Source: Microtetraspora niveoalba
GTDB lineage: Bacteria; Actinomycetota; Actinomycetes; Streptosporangiales; Streptosporangiaceae
Length of the DNA: 64,000 nucleotides
Assembly: GCF_001570405.1 (NCBI RefSeq)
Contig: NZ_BBYM01000038.1
Coordinates: forward strand, 1 to 64,000
Direction: 5' to 3'
The notes beneath the pieces are model-generated. The model ran no database searches, had not been told where the DNA came from, and worked only from the letters and a program-made list of their open reading frames with translations. Positions 53,572 through 62,327 of the stretch are shown piece by piece (within the stretch, counting starts at the first letter, position 1; every line of letters starts with the position of its first letter). Position numbers and translations under genes: made by a program.

Positions 53572-54735
53572 TCAGCTCCGGGCAAGCGAACGCGAGATGA
53601 TCAGGCGCTGGATGTCGGAGGTGCCCTCCTCGATCTCCTCCAGCTTCGCGTCGCGCATCCACTTCTCCACCAGGTATTCGCGCGAGTAGCCCCACCCGCC
53701 GTGGGTCTGCACCGCCGCCCAGGTGCACCACATGGCGTGCTCCGACGCGGTGAGCTTGGCGATGGCCGACTCCTCGGTGACCCTCTCGCCGGCGTCGAAC
53801 AGCCGGGCCGCCCGCATGGTCACCAGGTGGGAGACGTCCACCCGCGCGGCCATGTCCGCGAGCCGGAAGGCGACCGCCTGATGCTCGATGATCTTCACGC
53901 CGAACTGCTCGCGCTCGCGTGCGTACGCCAGGGTGGCGTCCAATGCGGCACGGGCCAGCCCCGTGCAGGCCGCGCCGATCAGGATCCGGGAGGCGTCGAA
54001 GGTCCGCATCAGCCCGTGGAAGCCCTGCCCCTCCTCGCCCAGCCGGTTCGCCACCGGAACCCGGACGTCCTGCAGGAACAGTTCCGCGCAGGCGATGCCG
54101 CGCTGCCCCATCTTCGGCATAGGGTTGCCGATCGTCAGGCCCGGAGTGTCCCTCGGGACCACGAACGCGGTGATCCCCCGCGACCGGGTGCCGGGCGCCA
54201 CCGTCGCGAAGATCACGAAGAGGTCGGCGAACGGCCCGTTGGAGATCCACGCCTTCTGGCCGTTGAGCACGTAGGAGTCACCGTCCCGTGCGGCACGCGT
54301 GGTCAGCGCGGCCGCGTCCGACCCCACCCCGGGCTCGGTCACCGCGAGCGCCGTCAGCGGCGGCACGCCCGAGCAGAGCGGGCTCAGGAAGCGCCGCCTC
54401 TGCTCCTCGGTGCCGAGTTCGAGTACGGGGGCCGCGAAGAAGCCCGCCGACGTCACCAGGTTGCCGATCGACACGTCGCCGTGGCACAGCTCCTCCTGCA
54501 CCAGGCACTGGGTGACCAGATCGCCGACCCCGCCGCCGCCGTACTCCTCCGGGACCATGAACGATGTCAGGCCGACGGCGGCGGCCTTCTCCCACACCTC
54601 GCGGGGCAGCACGTGGTCGGCCTCGTCCACCTCGCGTGCCCGCGGCCTGATCTCCGCGGCGGCGAACTCGCGCGCCAGCCGGACGAAGTCGGCCTGCTCC
54701 TCGGTCATCTCCAGGGCTCCGCGCACCTCGCGCAT
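53572..54735 (-). CDS. Acyl-CoA dehydrogenase
   Basis: A 387-aa FAD enzyme that introduces an alpha-beta double bond into an acyl-CoA. Family features are ALAVTEPGVGSDAAAL, YVLNGQKAWISNGPFADLFV, YAREREQFGVKI and the C-terminal AVQTHGGWGYSREY; the catalytic base region is EGTSDIQRLIISR. ATG 54735 follows AGGGGACGAGG. It lies 14 bp after the aldehyde dehydrogenase and 7 bp before the synthetase. Confidence 0.93.
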   Translation of the reverse strand: MREVRGALEMTEEQADFVRLAREFAAAEIRPRAREVDEADHVLPREVWEKAAAVGLTSFMVPEEYGGGGVGDLVTQCLVQEELCHGDVSIGNLVTSAGFFAAPVLELGTEEQRRRFLSPLCSGVPPLTALAVTEPGVGSDAAALTTRAARDGDSYVLNGQKAWISNGPFADLFVIFATVAPGTRSRGITAFVVPRDTPGLTIGNPMPKMGQRGIACAELFLQDVRVPVANRLGEEGQGFHGLMRTFDASRILIGAACTGLARAALDATLAYAREREQFGVKIIEHQAVAFRLADMAARVDVSHLVTMRAARLFDAGERVTEESAIAKLTASEHAMWCTWAAVQTHGGWGYSREYLVEKWMRDAKLEEIEEGTSDIQRLIISRSLARS

Positions 54736-54749
54736 GGCCTCGTCCCCTC

Positions 54750-56144
54750 TCACCAGCGGATCGTCACGTGTTTGGGCTCGGCGTAGTGGTCCAGCGCGTA
54801 CGCCGACATGTCCTTGCCGTAGCCGGACTGGCCGAAGCCGCCGTGCGGCAGCTCGGAGGCGGCGGTCATGTGGTCGTTCACCCAGACCGCTCCGTAGCGC
54901 AGCTCGGCCGCGGCGCGCATCGCCCGCCCGGTGTCGGCCGTCCACACGCTGGCCGCCAGTCCGTACGACACATCGGCGGCCATCGCCAGGGCCTCCTCGT
55001 CCGACCCGGCCCGTTGCACGACGAGCACCGGACCGAAGACCTCCTCCTGGACGATGGGATCCCGCTGGTCCACGCCGGTGAGGACCGTGGGCAGGTGGAA
55101 CGCGCCCGGACCGTCGGGGGCCGTCCCCCCGGCCAGGACACGGGCCCCCGACCCCAGGGCCGCGTGTACGTAGCCGCCGACCCGGTCACGGTGCGCGCGC
55201 GTGATCAGCGGACCCATCTCGGTGGCCGGGTCGGCGGGAGAGCCGACTCGCAGCGAGCGCGCGGTGTCGGCCAGCGCCTCGGCCACCTCGTCGAAGCGCC
55301 CGCCGACGACGATCACCCGGGTGGCCGCCGTGCAGTCCTGGCCCGAGTTGGCGAAGGCGGCCACCCGCAGGCTCGCGGCAAGCCTCTCCACATCGGCGTC
55401 GGGGAAGACCACGACCGGGGCCTTGCCTCCGAGCTCCAGGTGGAGCCGTTTCACCGTGGGGGCGGCGGCCGCCGCGACGGCCCGGCCGGTGGCGGTCGAG
55501 CCGGTGACCGAGACCATGTCCACCCAAGGGTGCGCGGACAGGAAGGCGCCGGCCTCCCGGCCGCCGGTGACGACGGTGAACACGCCCTCGGGCAGCGCCT
55601 TCGCCGCGAGCTCGGCCAGGCGCAGCGTGGTCAGCGGCGTCTGGCGCGAGGGCTTGAGCACCACCGTGCAGCCGGCGGCGATCGCCGGGGCCATCTTCCA
55701 GATCGCCATCATCAGCGGGTAGTTCCACGGCGCGATGCCCGCGACGACGCCGACCGGCTCGCGGCGGATCATCGACGTGGCGTCCGGCAGGTACTCCGCG
55801 GCGGCCCGGCCCTCGGGGGCCCGCGCCACCCCTGCCAGGAAGCGGAGGTTGTCGACGCAGTACGCGATCTCGTCGGGCGCGCCCGCGATGGGCTTGCCGA
55901 CGTTACGCGACTCCAGCTCGGCGAGCGTGGCCGCGTCGGCCTCCACCAGGTCGGCGAGGGCGTGCAGAGCGGCCGAACGCTCGGCCGGGGTGGTCCGCCG
56001 CCATCCCTCGAACGCGGCGCGGGCGCCGGCCACCGCCGCCTCCAGCTCGGCGGGCGTGGCCTGCGGAACCTCGGCGATCCGTTCCCCGGTCGCGGGGTCC
56101 ACGACCGGGTCGAGGACCGGTCCCGCTCCCGTCCCGCCGCTCAT
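54750..56144 (-). CDS. Aldehyde dehydrogenase (gamma-aminobutyraldehyde/betaine aldehyde type)
   Basis: A 464-aa NAD(P)-dependent aldehyde dehydrogenase. Catalytic Glu lies in LELGGKAPVVVF, nucleophilic Cys in NSGQDCTAATR, and APWNYPLMMAIWKMAPAIAA and GSTATGRAVAA bind the cofactor. The C-terminal SGYGKDMSAYALDHY resembles aminoaldehyde and betaine aldehyde dehydrogenases. It should oxidise the semialdehyde made by the coupled aminotransferase (4-bp overlap). Confidence 0.93.
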   Translation of the reverse strand: MSGGTGAGPVLDPVVDPATGERIAEVPQATPAELEAAVAGARAAFEGWRRTTPAERSAALHALADLVEADAATLAELESRNVGKPIAGAPDEIAYCVDNLRFLAGVARAPEGRAAAEYLPDATSMIRREPVGVVAGIAPWNYPLMMAIWKMAPAIAAGCTVVLKPSRQTPLTTLRLAELAAKALPEGVFTVVTGGREAGAFLSAHPWVDMVSVTGSTATGRAVAAAAAPTVKRLHLELGGKAPVVVFPDADVERLAASLRVAAFANSGQDCTAATRVIVVGGRFDEVAEALADTARSLRVGSPADPATEMGPLITRAHRDRVGGYVHAALGSGARVLAGGTAPDGPGAFHLPTVLTGVDQRDPIVQEEVFGPVLVVQRAGSDEEALAMAADVSYGLAASVWTADTGRAMRAAAELRYGAVWVNDHMTAASELPHGGFGQSGYGKDMSAYALDHYAEPKHVTIRW

Positions 56145-57541
56145 CGGGCCCCACCGCGTACGGCACGGCAGAGGGACTCGAAGTTGCCCACGAACCTGCG
56201 GGCGTCCTCCATGGTGTGCTGCACCGAGAGGGTGAACTGCTCGGTCTTGCCCCACGGAGGCAGGAAGATTCCGCCGTTGACCTGGTAGAGCCAGTGGGCG
56301 TGACCCCACTGGTCGGCGTACTTGAGGAAGTCGCGGTAGTTGCGCAGCTGATCGGTGAATATCACCGAGCCCTTGGCGCCGGCGGAGGCGACGTAGCCCG
56401 GAATGTCGTAGCGGGCCATCAGCTCGGTGACGCCGTCGGCCATGTGGGCGCGCATCGCGTCGAGGTGGGCGTACGCGTCCGGGGTGAGGACCTCGGTCAG
56501 CATGGCGCGCACCGCGGCCATGGTCAGGGGGTTGCCGTTGAACGTGCCCACCTGCTGGTAGATGTTGTCGGCGATCAGCTCCATCAGCTCGGCGGTGGCG
56601 CCGATCGCCCCGCACGGCACGCCGCCTCCCATGGCCTTGGCCAGGCAGACGATGTCGGGCAGGACGCCGTACAGCTCGGTGGCGCCGCCCGGAGCGACGG
56701 CGAGGCCGGTCTTGACCTCGTCGTAGGTGAGGTACGCCCCGTGGGCGTGCAGCAGCTCCTTCAGCGCGGCGTGATAGCCGGGCTCCGCCGTGATCATGCC
56801 GATGTTCATCATGATCGGCTCGATGATCATGCCGGCGATCTCCCCGGGGTGGGCCTCGAGCACCCGGCGGACCGCCTCCAGGTCGCCGAACGGCACCACG
56901 ATCGTGAGGTCGACCACCTCGCTCGGATAGGCGGGCCCGAACGCCACCGAACGCGGCGCGTCGTCCGGCCCGATGTCGCCCTCGGCCGAATAGGTGGAGA
57001 CCTGAACCGAGTCGTGGTGGCCGTGGTAGGACCCCTCCACCTTGATGATCTTCTTGCGGCCGGTCGCCACGCGCATCAGGTGGACCGCGTCCATCGTCGC
57101 CTCGGTGCCGGAGTTGCCGAACCGCCACACCGGCAGGCCGAACCGCTCGCGCAGCAGCCGGGAGACGACGATGAGGTCCTCGGTCGGCTGGCCGAAGTGG
57201 GTGCCCAGGCGAGCTCGGCGGGCGACCGCCTCCACGATCGCGGGGTGGCCGTGACCGGCCAGGCCGACGCCGAAACCGCCGTGCATGTCGACGTAGTCGT
57301 TGCCGTCCGCGTCGCGGATCATCTGGCCCCTGCCGTACTCGATCCAGATGGCGCCGGGCACGCTGTCCTGCCAGGAGGAGGCGACGCCTCCGGCCAGGGT
57401 CTCGCGCGCGGTCTCGCGCAGCTCGAACGAGCGGGTCATCCGTGAGACGAGGAGCTTCTCCTGCTGGGCGATCAGCGTGTCGAGCGTTTCGAGGTCGCCC
57501 GTTTCGAGGTCGCGCGCGTGCGGCGCCGAGGTGTCCGTCAT
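56141..57541 (-). CDS. Class III aminotransferase (GSA-aminotransferase-like)
   Basis: A 466-aa PLP enzyme. The N-terminus has the class III pattern IWIEYGRGQMIRDADGNDYV then DMHGGFGVGLAGHGHP. The phosphate-binding region is FGNSGTEATMDAVHLMR, the PLP-stacking Asp appears as TYDEVKTG, and the Schiff-base Lys is in CLAKAMGGGVP. It most resembles glutamate-1-semialdehyde aminotransferases and their beta-amino-acid relatives. The genomic partners point to catabolism of an omega- or beta-amino compound to an aldehyde, so hemL is unlikely. First gene of the operon, with GGAGAGGGAG as ribosome site and two TetR-type palindromes upstream. Confidence 0.92.
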   Translation of the reverse strand: MTDTSAPHARDLETGDLETLDTLIAQQEKLLVSRMTRSFELRETARETLAGGVASSWQDSVPGAIWIEYGRGQMIRDADGNDYVDMHGGFGVGLAGHGHPAIVEAVARRARLGTHFGQPTEDLIVVSRLLRERFGLPVWRFGNSGTEATMDAVHLMRVATGRKKIIKVEGSYHGHHDSVQVSTYSAEGDIGPDDAPRSVAFGPAYPSEVVDLTIVVPFGDLEAVRRVLEAHPGEIAGMIIEPIMMNIGMITAEPGYHAALKELLHAHGAYLTYDEVKTGLAVAPGGATELYGVLPDIVCLAKAMGGGVPCGAIGATAELMELIADNIYQQVGTFNGNPLTMAAVRAMLTEVLTPDAYAHLDAMRAHMADGVTELMARYDIPGYVASAGAKGSVIFTDQLRNYRDFLKYADQWGHAHWLYQVNGGIFLPPWGKTEQFTLSVQHTMEDARRFVGNFESLCRAVRGGAR

Positions 57542-57560
57542 GGTTCTCCCTCTCCGGAAA

Positions 57561-57574
57561 CTATCGATTGATAG
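57561..57574. promoter_or_regulatory. TetR operator copy 3
   Basis: CTATCGATTGATAG: 5-bp perfect arms, 20-33 bp upstream of the aminotransferase ATG, overlapping the likely promoter start. Confidence 0.7.
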
Positions 57575-57621
57575 CTTGTCGGACGCCGTGCGCGGCTGGC
57601 AAGGGTGAACGCGGAAATCCG

Positions 57622-57635
57622 CTATCGAGCGATAG
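57622..57635. promoter_or_regulatory. TetR operator copy 4
   Basis: CTATCGAGCGATAG: the best copy, with 6-bp perfect arms, 61 bp from copy 3. The pair upstream of the MFS/TetR genes is 68 bp apart. Confidence 0.7.
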
Positions 57636-57848
57636 GGGCCGGCGCTCGGGCGGGGCGCGATCGGCGGTCACGCGTACGCGCTCGCCTCGGCCCGTGAACA
57701 CGGTGCGCCGCGCGGCATGACTCGACGCGAAAGGAGAAGCGGTCGAGCCGGCGTGGTGGACGTGAGCGCGAAGACGGGCCCCGGTGTCCGTGAGGTGACC
57801 GCGAGCCGCGGCGACGGCGAGGCGATGAAAGCTCAGCGCGACACGAGA

Positions 57849-57955
57849 AGGGGAGGAGGCGGCGCGAGGGGAGAAAGCGAGGAGGCGGCGCGTGAGGGGA
57901 GGAAACGAGGCGGAGAGGAGGCGGCGCGTGAGGGGAGAAAGCGAGGAGGCGACGG
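57849..57955. repeat. Purine-rich tandem repeats
   Basis: About three to four diverged copies of a unit like GAGGAGGCGGCGCGTGAGG followed by GGAGAAAGC, with a period of 28-36 bp, almost entirely G and A on the plus strand. No protein-coding role is evident. Confidence 0.7.
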
Positions 57956-58093
57956 GCCGCGCCCCGCCGCACCGCGGCCTGCCGCACGATCCGCGCTCCC
58001 GAAGGAGATGTCCCACGCGACCCCGCGGGATCGTCCGGCGTCCCGCGATGCGGTGGGGAGGGACGCCCCGAATGGCCCTGCCGGCCGGTGAGG

Positions 58094-58282
58094 CTAGCTC
58101 TCCCGGCCGCGCGTCTCCCGTTCGAGGCGGGCCAGATCAGACTCCATCCGCCTGATCACCCGCTGGTAGCCGTCCCATCCGTACATGCTGATCAGTTTGG
58201 CCTTCACCCTGCGGGTCTCCTCCGCGACCATCTCCGGGCTCCGCTGCTTCAAGCCGAGCAAGGGATGGTGGGGGCGGTTCAT
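58094..58282 (-). CDS. Small conserved-looking hypothetical protein
   Basis: A 62-aa, basic, helical protein (MNRPHHPLLGLKQRSPEMVA at the start, LISMYGWDGYQRVIRRMESD in the middle, ending in an Arg/Glu-rich helix). ATG 58282 is chosen with AAGGA about 10 nt upstream; the frame extends to a TTG at 58312. Codon bias matches real genes. Function is unknown. Confidence 0.55.
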   Translation of the reverse strand: MNRPHHPLLGLKQRSPEMVAEETRRVKAKLISMYGWDGYQRVIRRMESDLARLERETRGRES

Positions 58283-58395
58283 TATGGCGATGTCCTTCCA
58301 TGGCAGCGACAACGTCGTACCTAAGCAGGACGCGCCGGACGCGGCATCGGGTGACCGCGACCGGAACCTGAAGAAAACCTGTCAGAAAACGCCCT

Positions 58396-59694
58396 TCACC
58401 CCATCCCGGCGTACTGCCGGGGGCGAAGAGCCTGGGCGCGCAGCGCGGCCAGCGCGGCGGCCCGGCCCACGGCGGTGAGTTGCCACGGCGACCGCCACGA
58501 GCAGCCGGTGCGCAGGTCGAGCGCGTCGAGACGGCGCTGCAGCTCGCCCAGCGGGGCGGACAGGTCGAGCGGCACCACCTTGGAGCCCGCCGCCGACCGC
58601 CAGCCCTCGCCGTTGACGACCTCCAGGACCCGGTCCCGCAGCTCCTCGTACGGCAGGGCGGCGCCGTCGGCGAGCAACATCAGCGCCGACTCGCGGACCG
58701 AGATCTCGAAGTCGTGCTCTCCCTTGGCCGGGGTGAGCAGCGCGGTCGTCGCCGCCGTCCACAGGCTCTCCGGCCGCCCGGCCAGGCCGCGCCCCGCCTG
58801 GGTGAGCACCAGCTTCCTCCCCGTACGGCGCAGCGCCCGGAGGTCGTGGACGGCGATCTCCCTGAGCGTGGTCAGCGTCGGCACGTCGGCCTCGCCGCGG
58901 ATCGATCCCGCGGTGAGCGCGTCCCAGCCGAACCTGTCCACCGACTCGGTCACCATCGCGCGGGAGACGTTGAACTTCTCCGTCAGCTTCACCCCGTCGA
59001 CCGCCATGCCGAGCAGCCACCACAGCGGCTCCAGGTGCGGCTCGGCCGGCGGCGGGATGGGGGCGTGCAGCCGCACCTCGAACGGCTGGGCCAGCTCGCG
59101 GCGGGCGTTGCCGCGCCCGAGGACCCAGCGGTTCAGCCGTTCGCCGTGGACCCGGTTCAGCCAGCAGTCGCCGCCCAGCTCGGGACGCGGAGAGGTCAGC
59201 CAGCGCCGGGTCAGCGCCTCGCGGCCGACCGGCTCGCCCGACATGATCGACAGTTCGAGCGCGGCGGCGCAGGCGACGTGTGCGCCCAGCTCCTCCGGCC
59301 CCATGATCGAGCTCCAGGCCAGCTCGGGGACGTCCGGCGGCAGCACGCCGGTGGCCTCGAGCGCCTGCTGGTAGGCCGCCGTCCCGGCCTCCTCGCCCTC
59401 CCGGGCGTACGCGTTGAGGATCCGGGCCGTCGTCTGCGAGTCGCACAGCGCGGCGTAGCGCTCCATGCCGCCCAGCCGGAGCAGCCGTCCGAGCGCCCGC
59501 GCGATCACCTGGCGGTCGCCCGTGACCTTGACCGGCAGCGTGAACCAGAGGAACTCGCACACGTCGAGCTGGCTGATCGTCTCCAGCGGCTCACCGCCCG
59601 TCAGCCACTCGACGGCGACACGGGCCGGCTCGGCGGCCTCCGGCTCGGAGCGCTCCAGCTCGGCGAGGAGGGCGGCCACGTCAGGTGCGGGCAT
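58396..59694 (-). CDS. Uncharacterised 432-aa protein
   Basis: Cytoplasmic, Ala/Leu-rich protein with no signal or membrane segment. Notable stretches are QLDVCEFLWFTLPVKVTG, LEPLWWLLGMAVDGVKLTEK followed by a winged-helix-like DRFGWDALTAGSI, and LRALRRTGRKLVLTQAGRGL. The last resembles the middle of helix-rich actinobacterial proteins of unknown role. The C-terminus ends LRPRQYAGMG. ATG 59694 is used; ATG 59739 would add 15 residues. It sits alone on the minus strand, between the 62-aa ORF and the mannosyltransferase. Confidence 0.7.
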   Translation of the reverse strand: MPAPDVAALLAELERSEPEAAEPARVAVEWLTGGEPLETISQLDVCEFLWFTLPVKVTGDRQVIARALGRLLRLGGMERYAALCDSQTTARILNAYAREGEEAGTAAYQQALEATGVLPPDVPELAWSSIMGPEELGAHVACAAALELSIMSGEPVGREALTRRWLTSPRPELGGDCWLNRVHGERLNRWVLGRGNARRELAQPFEVRLHAPIPPPAEPHLEPLWWLLGMAVDGVKLTEKFNVSRAMVTESVDRFGWDALTAGSIRGEADVPTLTTLREIAVHDLRALRRTGRKLVLTQAGRGLAGRPESLWTAATTALLTPAKGEHDFEISVRESALMLLADGAALPYEELRDRVLEVVNGEGWRSAAGSKVVPLDLSAPLGELQRRLDALDLRTGCSWRSPWQLTAVGRAAALAALRAQALRPRQYAGMG

Positions 59695-59780
59695 GACCCG
59701 CAGTCTGCCGTATTGCCCCCATCGTCCGCGACGACCCATGGTCACTCGCCACCACCCCCTTGGACCAACCATACGAGGGC

Positions 59781-61397
59781 CTAGATCCAGCCCTTCGAGC
59801 CGCGGATGAGCATGCGGGCGAGCCAGTCGGTGTAGGGGATCACCTCGGCGGCGATCACGGGATAGAGCCAGGCGAAGTTCGCCAGCGCGAGCAGCGCGAA
59901 GACCCCGACGCCCACCGACCCGGCCTGCCGCCGCCACCGCGGCGCGCCGGCCGGTCCCAGGATCAGCCCGCAGGCCAGCACGATCGCGAGGACCATGAAC
60001 GGGACCAGCGGGATCATGTAGTACAGGAACATCGTCCGGTTGTCGGCGATCGCGTAGTAGAACCACGGCAGCCAGCCCGCCGCGTACGCCAGCAGGACCG
60101 CGCCCGCTCGCCAGTCGCGGGTGGACACGTACCAGGCGATCATGCCGATCAGGGCGGCGAGCGCGCCGTACCAGATGATCGGGGTGCCGGTGCCGAGGAT
60201 CGCCTGGGAGCAGTTGTCGGTGCCGCAGCCCTTGGGCGACTCGTACCAGAACGCCACGGGGCGCAGCAGCAGCGGCCAGCTCCACGGCTCGGACTGGTAG
60301 TTGTGCGGCGTCGACAGGTTCGTGTGGGAGCTCAGCGTCTGCACCTGGTAGCCGACCCAGGAGCGCAGCGAGTCGAAGACGAAGAAGAACGGGTTCCCCT
60401 GCGACGTCGCCTGGTCCCAGCGCCGGTCCCACCCCTTGTCGGTGAAGAACCAGCCCGCGAACGAGACCACGTACGCCAGACCGGGCACCACGGCCATCCA
60501 CGCCGCCGCCCGCGGCAGGTCGAACCGGAGCGTCTCACGGTACGGCCGGCGCAGCCCGGCGGTCCGGCGCGCGCCCGCGTCCCACACCAGCGTCATGACG
60601 GCGAAGGCGACGATGAAGAAGATCGTCGTCCACTTGGTCGCCAGCCCGGCGCCCAGGCACAGCCCGGCCGCGAGCCGCCACGGCCGCCACCCGAGCCGGG
60701 GGCCGGCGTCGAGCGACGTGGCCGACTCGCGCCACTCGGCCAGCGCCTGCCGCATCCGGTCCCGGTCGACGACCAGGCAGGCGAAGCCGGCCAGGACCCA
60801 GAACATCAGGAAGATGTCCAGCAGCGCCGATCGAGACAGCACGAAGTGCAGGGCGTCGAGGGAGAGCAGGAGCCCGGCCAGGCAGCCGAGCACGGTGGAC
60901 CGGGTCATCCGGCGGGCGACCCGGGCGAGGATGAGGATCGACAACGACCCGATCAGCGCGGCGGCGAACCGCCAGCCGAAGGGGTTCAAGCCGAAGATCG
61001 CCTCACCGGCGCCGATCATCCACTTGCCGAGCGGCGGGTGCACCACGTACGCGGCGCAGTCGCTGACCTGCTCACACGTCTTGAAGATGCCCGTCTTCCC
61101 GGCGATCATCAGCTCGTTCGCGTTGTCGACGAACGCCCGCTCGGTGCCGTACTTGATCGTGGCGAACGCGTCCTTGGCGTAGTACGTCTCGTCGAAGACG
61201 ACCCCGTTGGGCGTCCCGAGGCGATAGAACCGCAGGAACGCGCCGAACGCCGCCACGATCAGCGGCCCGAGCCAGCCCCACAGGGCGCTCCCGGGCATCG
61301 GCGGCACGAGCCGCTCCCGCAGGGACGCCGGCGTGGGAGCGTCCCGATCGGAGTCGGGCTGCTCGAACGCCTGGTGTGAGAAGTCGGTCACGGCCAC
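59781..61397 (-). CDS. pmt: Protein O-mannosyltransferase (Pmt, GT39 family)
   Basis: A 538-aa integral membrane enzyme that moves mannose from polyprenyl phosphate mannose to exported proteins. Diagnostic features are RLGTPNGVVFDETYYAKDAF (the Asp-Glu metal/donor motif in the first loop), VVHPPLGKWMIGAGEAIFG and HFVLSRSALLDIF. About 11 membrane spans follow. In Mycobacterium and Streptomyces the homologue glycosylates secreted lipoproteins. It is divergent from rsmI, as commonly seen in actinobacteria. GTG 61397; ribosome site weak. Confidence 0.93.
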   Translation of the reverse strand: MAVTDFSHQAFEQPDSDRDAPTPASLRERLVPPMPGSALWGWLGPLIVAAFGAFLRFYRLGTPNGVVFDETYYAKDAFATIKYGTERAFVDNANELMIAGKTGIFKTCEQVSDCAAYVVHPPLGKWMIGAGEAIFGLNPFGWRFAAALIGSLSILILARVARRMTRSTVLGCLAGLLLSLDALHFVLSRSALLDIFLMFWVLAGFACLVVDRDRMRQALAEWRESATSLDAGPRLGWRPWRLAAGLCLGAGLATKWTTIFFIVAFAVMTLVWDAGARRTAGLRRPYRETLRFDLPRAAAWMAVVPGLAYVVSFAGWFFTDKGWDRRWDQATSQGNPFFFVFDSLRSWVGYQVQTLSSHTNLSTPHNYQSEPWSWPLLLRPVAFWYESPKGCGTDNCSQAILGTGTPIIWYGALAALIGMIAWYVSTRDWRAGAVLLAYAAGWLPWFYYAIADNRTMFLYYMIPLVPFMVLAIVLACGLILGPAGAPRWRRQAGSVGVGVFALLALANFAWLYPVIAAEVIPYTDWLARMLIRGSKGWI

Positions 61398-61484
61398 CTG
61401 GACAGACTACTGTCGAGTTCCCGTGGTGACCATGAAGTTCGGGTCGAATAGCGGCATCCAACTCTTCAATGATGAACGTTTCAT

Positions 61485-62318
61485 ATGGTGGGAGACGTGC
61501 TAATTCTGGCGGGAGCCCCGATCGGCCAGGTGGGGGACGCCTCCCCGCGACTGCGGGAGGCCCTGGAGACGGCCGGCGTGATCGCCGCCGAGGACACGCG
61601 CAGGCTCAGGCGGCTCGCGTCCGATCTCGGCGTGACCCTGACCGGCCGGGTGGTGTCCTATTACGACGCGAACGAGGCCGCGCGGTCCAAGGAGCTGCTC
61701 GACGAGCTGCTCCAGGGTGAGACGGTCCTCGTGATCACCGACGCGGGCATGCCGGGCGTCTCCGACCCCGGATACCGGCTGACCCGGCTCGCCGTGGACG
61801 CGGGTGTCCGCGTCACCGCGCTGCCCGGCCCGTCCGCCGTCACGACCGCCCTGGCGATCTCCGGCCTGCCCAGCGACCGGTTCTGCTTCGAGGGTTTCCC
61901 GCCCCGCAAGTCCGGCGAGCGGGCCCGCCGGCTGGAGGGCCTGGCCCGCGAGGAACGCACCATGGTGTTCTTCGAGGCGCCCCACCGCCTGCACGCCTGC
62001 CTCGCCGCCATGGCCGAGGCGTTCGGCCCCGACCGCGCCGCCGCCGTCTGCCGCGAGCTGACCAAGACGTACGAGGAGGTCCGCCGCGGCCCCCTGGCCG
62101 AGCTGGCCGAATGGGCCGCGGGCGAGGTCAGGGGAGAGATCACCCTCGTCGTCGCCGGGTACGAGCCCGAGGCCGCCGAGCCGGACATCGAGGACCTCGC
62201 CCAGGAGGTCGCCCGGCGCGAGGCCACCGGCGTCCCCCGCAAGCAGGCGATCGTGGACGTCGCCAAGGCAGCGGGGATCTCCAAGCGCGACCTCTACAAC
62301 CACATCCACGGCGCCTGA
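61485..62318 (+). CDS. rsmI: 16S rRNA 2'-O-methyltransferase RsmI
   Basis: A 277-aa SAM-dependent enzyme that methylates the 2'-O of C1402 in 16S rRNA. The N-terminal domain has APIGQVGDASPRLREALETA, IAAEDTRRLRRLA and DAGMPGVSDPGYRL; the C-terminal segment is GEITLVVAGYEPE and a basic tail. The usual ATPIGN motif reads GAPIGQ. ATG 61485 has no clear ribosome site, while GGGAG inside the first codons would suit a later GTG (61497) at short spacing, so the start is slightly uncertain. Strand and position fit a housekeeping gene next to pmt. Confidence 0.94.
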   Translation: MVGDVLILAGAPIGQVGDASPRLREALETAGVIAAEDTRRLRRLASDLGVTLTGRVVSYYDANEAARSKELLDELLQGETVLVITDAGMPGVSDPGYRLTRLAVDAGVRVTALPGPSAVTTALAISGLPSDRFCFEGFPPRKSGERARRLEGLAREERTMVFFEAPHRLHACLAAMAEAFGPDRAAAVCRELTKTYEEVRRGPLAELAEWAAGEVRGEITLVVAGYEPEAAEPDIEDLAQEVARREATGVPRKQAIVDVAKAAGISKRDLYNHIHGA

Positions 62319-62327
62319 CCCGGGAGG

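Larger units (their letters stand above)
57542..58093. other. Gene-free interval with operators and purine-rich repeats
   Basis: 552 bp between the aminotransferase start and a 62-aa ORF. It holds two copies of the TetR-type palindrome (57561, 57622) and, from about 57845 to 57955, purine-rich tandem repeats. Open frames here, such as the minus-strand one at 57561-58016, reflect the repeats (PLTRRLL peptides) and are not supported as genes. Confidence 0.55.

Noticed and set aside
57849-57955. CRISPR array
   Set aside because: Repeats are adjacent and diverged with no unique spacers, and no cas genes are nearby.
57561-58016. 151-aa minus-strand frame with PLTRRLL repeats
   Set aside because: It is produced by the purine-rich DNA repeats, overlaps the TetR operators, and has no ribosome site or homology I recognise.
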